Source: Bacteroidia bacterium (GTDB lineage Bacteria; Bacteroidota; Bacteroidia; AKYH767-A; OLB10). Taken from it: 40,167 nucleotides of DNA. The notes below the pieces were generated by a model. The model was not told the origin of the DNA. It was given only the letters and a program-made list of their open reading frames with translations, and searched no databases. The position numbers were made by a program, and so were the translations under genes. This document shows, piece after piece, positions 33,945-40,167 of the stretch. Numbering within the stretch: position 1 is the first letter of the stretch; each line of letters starts with the position of its first letter. The stretch covers positions 1 to 40,167 of the forward strand of contig JANWID010000021.1 of assembly GCA_025450095.1 (NCBI GenBank), given 5' to 3'.

Positions 33945-35138
33945 ATGCCCAGAGTTCTGCGAATCATTAACCGGTTAAATCTTGGAGGTCCCACGTATAA
34001 TGCCGCCTATCTTACAAAATACCTTGCGCCGGAATTTGAAACGCGATTGTTGGCGGGTATAAAAGAACGGGATGAAGACAGTTCGGAATTTATTGTTGAG
34101 AAGATGGGACTTACTCCGGAATTTATACCAGAGATGAAAAGGGAAATTAATATTACGAACGACCGGATCGCTTACCAGAAAATAAAAAAAATCATCGGTG
34201 AATTCAAACCTGATATAGTTCATACCCATGCCGCCAAAGCAGGCACACTCGGCCGGTTAGCTGCTTATCACATGGGCGTACCAGTTATCCTGCATACATT
34301 TCATGGTCACGTTTTCCATTCTTATTTCAACCCGTTAAAAACTGTAGTATTTAAGAACATTGAGCGATACCTGGCCCAGCGCAGTACGCGTATTATTGCG
34401 ATAAGTGATATCCAGAAGCATGAGTTATGTACCGTTCATAAGATCTGTGCTGCTGAAAAAACAGTTGTGATTCCCCTGGGATTTGATCTCGATCGTTTTC
34501 GGCAAAACCAGGAAACCCTGAAATCAGAATTCCGAAAAGAGTATGGTATTTCCGACGATACTATCGCTGTTTCAATTATTGGTAGAATTGCCATGGTAAA
34601 AAACCATGATTTTTTCATTCGGTGCCTGGCAGTAGTAAAGGAAAGATTCCAGGGCCGGATGGCTGCTTTCATTATTGGCGATGGTGATATGCGGGTAAAA
34701 ATGGAGGCTCTTGCTGAAGCACTTCAGCTGCGCATTTCCACACCTGAAAAAAAACAATCCGGGGCCGATATTTATTTTACTTCCTGGATCCGGGATATTG
34801 AACGACCCCTTGCAGGAAGCGATATTATTGCCATGACCAGCCTGAATGAAGGAACACCTGTAAGCCTGATTGAAGCTCAGGCTGCAGGTATACCAATAGT
34901 CAGCACCGAAGTGGGCGGTATCGGGAATGCGGTTTTACCGGGAAAATCAGCTTTGCTTTCTATACCCGGTGACCAGGAAGCATTTATTTCAAATATGCTG
35001 CGACTGTTACAGGATAAACCATTACGTTTATCCATGGGTGCTGCCGGGCGGCCATTTGTTTTTTCACAATTCCATTATGAACGACTGGTTAATGATACCC
35101 GGCAGCTCTACAGGACATTGTTGAATTCTGCAGAATAA
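33945..35138 (+). CDS. GT4-family glycosyltransferase
   Basis: The start at 33945 gives 397 residues. The ATG at 33879 lies inside asnB and out of keeping with the family start MPRVLRIINRLNLGGP. The GT-B fold is visible: the N-terminal acceptor domain has LNLGGPTYNAAYLTKYL and PDIVHTHAAKAGTLGRLAA; the C-terminal donor domain has VVIPLGFDLDRF, VSIIGRIAMVKNHDFFI, AAFIIGDGDMR and the E-x7-E-like SLNEGTPVSLIEAQAAGIPIVSTEVGG. It would transfer a sugar from a nucleotide sugar to a lipid-linked oligosaccharide at the inner face of the inner membrane, with retention of configuration. The specific sugar cannot be read. It begins 17 nt after asnB and belongs to the same run. Confidence 0.9.
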   Translation: MPRVLRIINRLNLGGPTYNAAYLTKYLAPEFETRLLAGIKERDEDSSEFIVEKMGLTPEFIPEMKREINITNDRIAYQKIKKIIGEFKPDIVHTHAAKAGTLGRLAAYHMGVPVILHTFHGHVFHSYFNPLKTVVFKNIERYLAQRSTRIIAISDIQKHELCTVHKICAAEKTVVIPLGFDLDRFRQNQETLKSEFRKEYGISDDTIAVSIIGRIAMVKNHDFFIRCLAVVKERFQGRMAAFIIGDGDMRVKMEALAEALQLRISTPEKKQSGADIYFTSWIRDIERPLAGSDIIAMTSLNEGTPVSLIEAQAAGIPIVSTEVGGIGNAVLPGKSALLSIPGDQEAFISNMLRLLQDKPLRLSMGAAGRPFVFSQFHYERLVNDTRQLYRTLLNSAE

Positions 35139-35177
35139 CATCCTTACAGAATTTCATTGTGCGTTCCGTTTTTTGAT

Positions 35178-35185
35178 TAGTTTTG
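35178..35185 (+). promoter_or_regulatory. Putative -33/-7 promoter (TTG N18 TAGTTTTG) before the export genes
   Basis: TAGTTTTG fits TAnnTTTG, and a TTG at 35157-35159 lies 18 nt upstream, near the usual 19-21 nt spacing. The start codon at 35211 is 25 nt downstream. This would let the Wza/Wzc pair be transcribed apart from asnB and the glycosyltransferase. Confidence 0.5.
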
Positions 35186-35210
35186 TGAGACTATGTAAAA
35201 CCCAATATTT

Positions 35211-35990
35211 ATGCGTAAATACTTATTTCTCATACTTTTAACTCCCCTATTCTCCTGCCGGCTGAATCCCAGCATCATGTTTAAAACAGGAAAAAATTAT
35301 CCATTCAAAGTGGATCAGACTATTGGTAATGTAGAATACCGGATTGCTCCAAATGATATTCTTGGTTTCAGTGTTTTTACGAATGACGGATTTAAGCTGA
35401 TCGATCTGACTACAGGGATTAGCGGAGGAGGAAATACCTCTATCGGCGGAACCAATACCACTACTACAAATGATGCGATACAGTTCCAGGTAGATATAGA
35501 CGGACAGGTAAAGTTACCCATCATTGGTAAAGTGAAAATTGCGGATTTCACAATCCGGGAAGCGGAAAAATTACTGGAGGAAAAATATACAGTTTACTAT
35601 AATAAACCGTTTGTTATGTTAAGTGTTCTTAATCGGAGGGTCATGGTATTCCCGGGTTCCGGGGGAACCGGTACAGTAGTTACACTGGAGAACGAAAATA
35701 CGACCCTGATTGAAGCCCTGGCTATGGCCGGTGGAATTTCAGAAACCGGGAAATCCAATGTGATCAAGCTGATCAGAGGCGACAGCCGTAATCCCCAGGT
35801 TCACTTAATAGACTTGTCGACTGTTGAAGGAATGACCAAAAGCAATATGCTATTGCAGGCCAATGATATTATTTATGTTGAGCCAATAAAGAACATTTCC
35901 CAGAATATTTTGCAGGAAATTGCTCCCATTGTTGGAATCGTAACAAGCCTGTTGCTGCTTTATGAAATTGTTTTCAACCAGCCAAATTAA
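35211..35990 (+). CDS. Polysaccharide export outer-membrane lipoprotein (Wza-like, SLBB)
   Basis: The 259-residue protein has a lipoprotein signal (MRKYLFLILLTPLFSC, Cys16). The Poly_export domain follows (YRIAPNDILGFSVF, DIDGQVKLPIIGKVKIADFTIREAEKLLEEKY), then an SLBB domain (VMVFPGSGGTGTVVTLENENTTLIEALAMAGGI). Near the end is a hydrophobic helix (APIVGIVTSLLLLYEIVF). Wza-like proteins form the outer-membrane exit channel for capsule or exopolysaccharide. This one has the shorter Bacteroidota form. An unusual Gly/Thr/Asn-rich insert (SGGGNTSIGGTNTTTTN) interrupts the first domain at about residues 71-87. It is 18 nt upstream of the Wzc-like kinase gene, its expected partner. Confidence 0.9.
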   Translation: MRKYLFLILLTPLFSCRLNPSIMFKTGKNYPFKVDQTIGNVEYRIAPNDILGFSVFTNDGFKLIDLTTGISGGGNTSIGGTNTTTTNDAIQFQVDIDGQVKLPIIGKVKIADFTIREAEKLLEEKYTVYYNKPFVMLSVLNRRVMVFPGSGGTGTVVTLENENTTLIEALAMAGGISETGKSNVIKLIRGDSRNPQVHLIDLSTVEGMTKSNMLLQANDIIYVEPIKNISQNILQEIAPIVGIVTSLLLLYEIVFNQPN

Positions 35991-36008
35991 TAATCAAGCA
36001 GCTTACTA

Positions 36009-38441
36009 ATGCCGCGTAAAAAAATAACTCCGCTCAACGAAGAGTTCGACTTTAAACTTTTTGTGACGATTTCAAAAAAGAATGCCCTTTGGTTTGGCAT
36101 TTTTATGTTTGTTTCCGTCATGTTTGCTTTTCTTTATTTACGATATACTGCACCTATATACGAAGCAACCTCCGTCATCAAGCTTTCCGATGAAAATAAC
36201 GCGGGAATGCTTCTCGGACAAAATGAAAATGTGTTTTCCGAAAGCACCAACCAGATGGCAGGTGATATCGAAATGATCCGTTCGAAGATCATTGCGGAGC
36301 GCGCTATAAACAACCTGGATTTGAAAATCAGTTATTATGCAAAAGGTACGGTGTTGGATTATGAGCTTTATACATCTTCACCTTTTATCGTCCAGGCCCG
36401 GATCCTCGATTCAAGTATTTTTAACAGGCCGATTTTTGTGGAGTTCCAGGATATCAACAAGTTTACACTACGGTATACTGATGCCGGACAGAAAAAAGAA
36501 CTGAATAATAACAATATCAATCAATGGATCAAACTGCCTGCGGGTGATATAAAGATCATCATTCGCGATTTTGCAAATATTTCATCCCAGCAAAAACAGT
36601 TTGACCAGAATGCCTATTATTTTATTTTTAATGATCCCATTTACCTGGTCAATAAGATTACCAGGGACCTGATCGTATCGCCACTGAACCTGGAAGCGAA
36701 AACTATTATAATCAGGCTTAAGGAAAAAAACTCAAACAAAGCTGCTGATATCATTAACAACATCGCAATGGAATTCAACACGTATGATGTTGAACGAAGC
36801 AGCGAGGTTGCCAATAATATTCTCAGCTTTATTGATACAACCCTGGCAAGTGTAAATATCCGGCTCAGTGAATCGGAAGACCGCCTGGAAGCATTTAAGC
36901 GGGATAACCGAATATTCAATCCGGAGTTTGAAATCGAGCATGTTACCAACCGGATGTCTGATCTGAATGACGATTATACAAAAGCCAGCTTCGATCTTTT
37001 CCTGGTAGAGAAGCTCAGAAAGGAAGTAACCACCAACAAAGAAGTAAATAATTATCTCCTGCAGCTGATCGGATTGAGTAATGAAGGAAAAGTAAATGTT
37101 GCCTTTGAAGAATTTCAGAAACTGGTAAACGAACGCGACCAGTTATTACTTCAATCAACCGAGAAAACAGAATTATACAAAGCATACAATCATAAAATTG
37201 AAACTCAAAAAGCACTACTTGTTACTGTAATCAGAAACGAAGAAGAAATTCTGAAAGAAAAGCTGGTAAATATTGAGAAGCAGATTACGGAAAGTAATTT
37301 GAAGTTTGGTGTGCTTCCGCAAAAGCAGGCAGAGTTTGGACGTCTCTTGCGTTTATACACGATCAATGAGAAATTTTATGGATTGTTATTAGAGAAGAAA
37401 GCCGAGTTTTCTATAACTCGTGCCGGTTTTGTTCCGAAAAACGTCATCCTGGAAAGAGCATTCGGCAGTGCATCTCCAATCTCTCCAAACCGCCCACTTG
37501 TCATCAGCGCCAGTCTCATCATCGGTTTTGTACTCAGCTTCCTGCTGATCATTGTCCGGTATCTGTTGCATGATGAAATTGGTACCCTGGAGGATATTGA
37601 ACCTTATACCGATGCCGCCCTGCTGGGTATAATTCCTAAGTACAAACGTGAAATACCTATTTCACAACTCCTCGTCGATAAGAATCCCAAATCCGTAATT
37701 GCGGAAGCATTCCGATCGATTCGAACCAACCTGCAGTTTATTTCCAGTGAAGATGGCTCCAAGATGATTGCTGTTACATCGACCATCTCCGGGGAAGGAA
37801 AAACTTTTAATGCCATTAACCTTGCAGGTGTCATTGCATTCTCAGGCCGCAAAGTTGTGATTATTGACCTTGATATGCGGAAGCCAAAAATTCACCTTGG
37901 TTTCAACGTGGAAAACAATAAAGGGATCAGTACCATACTTATTGGAAAAGATGATTTCCGGAATTGCATCATACATAGCTCACTTGAAAATCTTGATTTC
38001 ATCACTGCTGGTCCTATCCCACCGAATCCTTCCGAGCTGATTATTAATCCGAGGATGGATGACCTGCTGGGCAGTCTGCGTAAAATGTATGACATCATCA
38101 TTATCGACACGCCTCCGGTAGGTGTGGTAAGCGATGGTATTCCCATTTTCAAAAAGGCAGATTACCCCATTTACATTCTCAGAGCGAACTATTCGCGAAA
38201 GATGTTCATTAATAATATCAACAAACTGATTGATGACAGTAGTGTATCCAAGCTTTCGTTAATTCTGAATGGTGTTGACTTTTCCAGGCTGAAATACGGT
38301 TATGGATACAATTACAGCTATGGATACGGTTATGGATACGGTTACACATACGGATATGGGTATTACGAAGAAGATAAGAAAGATCCCAATATCCTGGATC
38401 ACATAAGGGGTATTTTCTTCCGTTCCAAAAAAACTTCCTGA
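36009..38441 (+). CDS. Wzc-like polysaccharide co-polymerase / BY-family tyrosine kinase
   Basis: The 810-residue inner-membrane protein has TM1 at about 29-48 (WFGIFMFVSVMFAFLYLRY). A Wzz-type periplasmic domain and long coiled coils follow (about 60-490), then TM2 at about 498-520 (LVISASLIIGFVLSFLLIIVRYL). The cytoplasmic kinase domain has AEAFRSIRTNLQF, Walker A SGEGKTFNAIN (594-604), Walker A' VVIIDLDMRKP (about 616-626) and Walker B IIIIDTPPVG (about 696-705). The C-terminal tail at residues 763-786 contains 13 tyrosines, mostly in YG dipeptides, and is the expected autophosphorylation cluster. Phosphorylation cycles control chain length and export together with Wza. It lies 18 nt after the Wza-like gene and 11 nt before rfbC. 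Confidence 0.93.
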   Translation: MPRKKITPLNEEFDFKLFVTISKKNALWFGIFMFVSVMFAFLYLRYTAPIYEATSVIKLSDENNAGMLLGQNENVFSESTNQMAGDIEMIRSKIIAERAINNLDLKISYYAKGTVLDYELYTSSPFIVQARILDSSIFNRPIFVEFQDINKFTLRYTDAGQKKELNNNNINQWIKLPAGDIKIIIRDFANISSQQKQFDQNAYYFIFNDPIYLVNKITRDLIVSPLNLEAKTIIIRLKEKNSNKAADIINNIAMEFNTYDVERSSEVANNILSFIDTTLASVNIRLSESEDRLEAFKRDNRIFNPEFEIEHVTNRMSDLNDDYTKASFDLFLVEKLRKEVTTNKEVNNYLLQLIGLSNEGKVNVAFEEFQKLVNERDQLLLQSTEKTELYKAYNHKIETQKALLVTVIRNEEEILKEKLVNIEKQITESNLKFGVLPQKQAEFGRLLRLYTINEKFYGLLLEKKAEFSITRAGFVPKNVILERAFGSASPISPNRPLVISASLIIGFVLSFLLIIVRYLLHDEIGTLEDIEPYTDAALLGIIPKYKREIPISQLLVDKNPKSVIAEAFRSIRTNLQFISSEDGSKMIAVTSTISGEGKTFNAINLAGVIAFSGRKVVIIDLDMRKPKIHLGFNVENNKGISTILIGKDDFRNCIIHSSLENLDFITAGPIPPNPSELIINPRMDDLLGSLRKMYDIIIIDTPPVGVVSDGIPIFKKADYPIYILRANYSRKMFINNINKLIDDSSVSKLSLILNGVDFSRLKYGYGYNYSYGYGYGYGYTYGYGYYEEDKKDPNILDHIRGIFFRSKKTS

Positions 38442-38452
38442 TTTTTCCCGGT

Positions 38453-38995
38453 ATGCAGATAAAAACTCTGGAAATTGAAGGTGTATTAATGATTGAACCG
38501 GATGTGTTTTACGATGAACGGGGATATTTCCTGGAGTCGTATAATGAAGAACGTTTTCATAAAGAAGGGTTGACAACAAAGTTTGTTCAGGATAACCACA
38601 GCATGTCGAATAAAGGAGTAATTCGTGGACTGCATTATCAGCGTCCGCCATTCGAACAGGGTAAGTTAGTACGGGTAGTGAGAGGCGCGGTAACTGATGT
38701 AGTGGTGGATATACGAAAAGCATCATCTACTTACGGTCGGTACCTTTCTGTTTCACTTACGGAAGAGAACCGTCGTATGTTGTGGATACCGCCCGGGTTC
38801 GCTCATGGATTTCTTGCATTGGAAGACAACACCGTATTTCTGTATAAATGTTCGAAAGTGTATAATAAAAATTCTGAACAAGGAATATTGTGGAACGATC
38901 CGGACCTGGGAATACAATGGAACTGGACCGAACCGGTAGTGTCGGTGAAAGACAGGGAATTGGGTTCTTTCAGGAATTTAGTATCTGAATTTTAA
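38453..38995 (+). CDS. rfbC: dTDP-4-dehydrorhamnose 3,5-epimerase (RfbC)
   Basis: The 180-residue cupin-fold enzyme converts dTDP-4-dehydro-6-deoxy-D-glucose to dTDP-4-dehydro-L-rhamnose. Family motifs are DERGYFLESYNEERF (residues 21-35), QDNHSMSNKGVIRGLHYQ (46-63, catalytic base His61), RVVRGAVTDVVVDIRKASSTYG and the C-terminal IPPGFAHGFLAL and FLYKCSKVYN. Length is normal. rfbA, rfbB and rfbD are not in the window, and they may follow to the right or lie elsewhere. RfbC implies rhamnose or a related 6-deoxysugar in the polysaccharide. It is 11 nt after the kinase gene, so it is in the same operon. Confidence 0.93.
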   Translation: MQIKTLEIEGVLMIEPDVFYDERGYFLESYNEERFHKEGLTTKFVQDNHSMSNKGVIRGLHYQRPPFEQGKLVRVVRGAVTDVVVDIRKASSTYGRYLSVSLTEENRRMLWIPPGFAHGFLALEDNTVFLYKCSKVYNKNSEQGILWNDPDLGIQWNWTEPVVSVKDRELGSFRNLVSEF

Positions 38996-39025
38996 TTAAG
39001 TTTGCAACAACAGCTTCCATACGCA

Positions 39026-40138
39026 ATGAGTCAGCTGGTACAGGAGAATTACCATCTTATAGTTTACAGTTCGTTTTTCATCAGCTGCGTGGTGTTCTCA
39101 TTCCTGATGAACAATCTGTTCCTTCGTTTTTTTAAAACGCTTGGTATCCGCAATAATAATGACGGAACCATTATCCGCTGGGGAGCTCTTTCAAAGCCTT
39201 CAGTGGGTGGTATTACTTTTTATATTTTGTTCCTGTTGTCGGTAGCCTCCTACTCTGTTTTCTTTAGTCCCAGCCAGGTTTTTTATAATACAAAATTCAT
39301 CGGTCTGTTATTGTCGATGGCACTCGGATTTATTGTCGGGCTTGCTGATGATGCATACGACACCAAGCCATTCCTCAAGTTCTTTGTGCAGTTTGCCTGT
39401 GGTGTGATCATGGTTACCTGTGGAATAAAAATCCGGATATTCGAGCTGGATTCACTGAATATATTGTTTACTATTTTTTGGGTGGTCGGAATCATGAACA
39501 GCATCAACATGCTGGACAATATGGACGGAATAACTACCATAGTTTCCATTGGCATTGTAGTGTGTTCCATGTTTATTATTCTCATGAACCGTGATTTTGA
39601 AAACATGCACCTGATTATTCTTGTAGGTGTACTGGCTTCGTTGATCACTTTTCTATATTTTAACTGGAATCCTTCACGCATGTATATGGGTGATACGGGA
39701 AGCCAGTTCCTGGGTGCATTCCTTGCTGCCATTGGAATTATGTATATCTGGAATGATCATTATTCGACAACGCTCATATCGCCGGCCCGCCAGATTATTA
39801 TTGCAATTATGAGCTTTGTACTCCCCGTGGTTGACACTACGGTGGTTGTTTATAACAGGATCTCTAAAGGAAAGTCTCCATTCATTGGTGGCAAGGATCA
39901 TACGACGCATTGCCTTGCTTACCTCGGACTCTCTGACAGGCAGGTTGCGCTGGCCTTTGTTGCATTATCAATGCTTTCCGTTTTTGTAATTTATTATATC
40001 GAAAGATTTATTGTGAAGTGGTCACATATTTATACTATGATATTCGGACTTTATTTTCTCGGGTTGTTAACGTTTTTCTTTATTGTATCACGTAAAGTAG
40101 CCTTGAAACACCAGGCTTCCCGCACCATGGCTGCATGA
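39026..40138 (+). CDS. WecA/TagO/RfbK-type undecaprenyl-phosphate sugar-1-phosphate transferase
   Basis: The ATG at 39026 gives 370 residues. A TTG at 39002 would extend by 8 residues and is less likely. The protein has about ten TM helices. Cytoplasmic loop motifs of the PNPT family are clear: GLADDAYDTKPFLKFF (Asp-Asp pair), NSINMLDNMDGITT (NxxxNxxDG) and MYMGDTGSQFLGAFLA, followed by GKDHTTHCLAYLGLS (HxxH-like loop). It transfers a sugar-1-phosphate, probably GlcNAc-1-P, from its UDP form to undecaprenyl phosphate and so starts the repeat unit on the cytoplasmic side. It ends TGATG, overlapping the next reading frame. MraY is less likely given the polysaccharide context. Confidence 0.92.
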   Translation: MSQLVQENYHLIVYSSFFISCVVFSFLMNNLFLRFFKTLGIRNNNDGTIIRWGALSKPSVGGITFYILFLLSVASYSVFFSPSQVFYNTKFIGLLLSMALGFIVGLADDAYDTKPFLKFFVQFACGVIMVTCGIKIRIFELDSLNILFTIFWVVGIMNSINMLDNMDGITTIVSIGIVVCSMFIILMNRDFENMHLIILVGVLASLITFLYFNWNPSRMYMGDTGSQFLGAFLAAIGIMYIWNDHYSTTLISPARQIIIAIMSFVLPVVDTTVVVYNRISKGKSPFIGGKDHTTHCLAYLGLSDRQVALAFVALSMLSVFVIYYIERFIVKWSHIYTMIFGLYFLGLLTFFFIVSRKVALKHQASRTMAA

Positions 40139-40167
40139 TGCGCATGAAATTTAAACTCATATATTGC
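40138..40167 (+). CDS. Start of the next gene, cut by window edge
   Basis: The ATG at 40138 overlaps the previous stop (TGATG) and is followed by MRMKFKLIYC, open to the end of the window. A second in-frame ATG is at 40144. The basic and hydrophobic start could be a glycosyltransferase-like or export protein, but ten codons do not allow a family call. The overlap suggests it continues the polysaccharide operon. Confidence 0.45.
   Translation, partial: MRMKFKLIYC

Noticed and set aside
38259..38726. 155-codon open frame on the minus strand opposite the kinase tail and rfbC
   Set aside because: It is antisense to two well-supported genes, and its hydrophobic Val/Ile/Ser-rich text is the complement of the TAY-GGN repeat.
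39283..39732. 149-codon minus-strand open frame inside the WecA-type gene
   Set aside because: Shadow of a strongly conserved membrane enzyme; no family features of its own.
1..40167. tRNA, rRNA, CRISPR, integrase or transposase
   Set aside because: None was found on reading both strands; the island edges therefore lack the usual marks of integration.

Overview
The window reads as chromosome of a member of the Bacteroidota, probably an environmental or metagenome-derived lineage. Evidence: two secreted proteins end in Por/type IX secretion (T9SS) sorting domains, lipoproteins and a Wza/Wzc-type export pair are present, LpxH and Mpl point to a Gram-negative envelope, and several genes are preceded by the Bacteroidota -7 element TAnnTTTG (TATTTTTG or close) only about 10-35 nt before the start codon. 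No tRNA, rRNA, CRISPR array or insertion sequence was seen.

Layout. 1-13.6 kb is mixed housekeeping and surface functions: the N-terminal part of a Cys-rich repeat surface protein, the murein-recycling ligase Mpl, an MBL-fold hydrolase broken by an in-frame TAA, ComEC, a T9SS cargo protein with BNR-like repeats, a short run of rhomboid protease, heptose-bisphosphate-type phosphatase and class IV aminotransferase, an ABC-F ATPase, a lipoprotein flanked by a dispersed ~34-bp repeat family, a Zn-ribbon protein and a short SSB. 13.6-21.2 kb is an AT-rich accessory block, nearly all on the minus strand. It holds a conserved unknown protein, a small membrane protein, a TIR-domain protein overlapping a two-TM protein by ATGA, a one-TM protein, a two-TM protein with a beta-rich domain, a DUF4468-like secreted protein, a divergent class III nucleotidyl-cyclase-like protein and a trypsin-like protease interrupted by an in-frame TAG. 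This is the most likely place for an undescribed immune or signalling system. 21.4-31.3 kb (minus strand) holds a DEDDh exonuclease/GIY-YIG fusion, a 1480-aa T9SS subtilase, LpxH and an M1-type metallopeptidase. 31.4-40.2 kb (plus strand) is a lipoprotein followed by an exopolysaccharide/O-antigen locus: asparagine synthetase (interrupted by TAG), GT4 glycosyltransferase, Wza-like export lipoprotein, Wzc-like BY-kinase with a Tyr/Gly tail, RfbC and a WecA-type initiating transferase. The locus runs off the right edge.

How the genes fit together. WecA-type transferase, glycosyltransferase, RfbC and Wza/Wzc would start, build and export an undecaprenyl-linked polysaccharide, with the AsnB-like enzyme probably amidating a sugar or precursor. 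The accessory block looks like one or more nucleotide-signalling or NAD-linked defence modules: sensor/enzyme candidates (TIR, cyclase-like), membrane effector candidates (two-TM proteins) and a protease. That functional reading is inference.

The most unusual signal is genetic. Three otherwise intact conserved genes each carry a single in-frame stop (TAA at 3620-3622; TAG read on the minus strand at 14801-14799; TAG at 32314-32316), with homologous sequence continuing in the same frame. TAG terminates none of the 31 recognised complete genes (22 TAA, 9 TGA). Point mutation, sequence error, or tolerated/suppressed TAG must be told apart.
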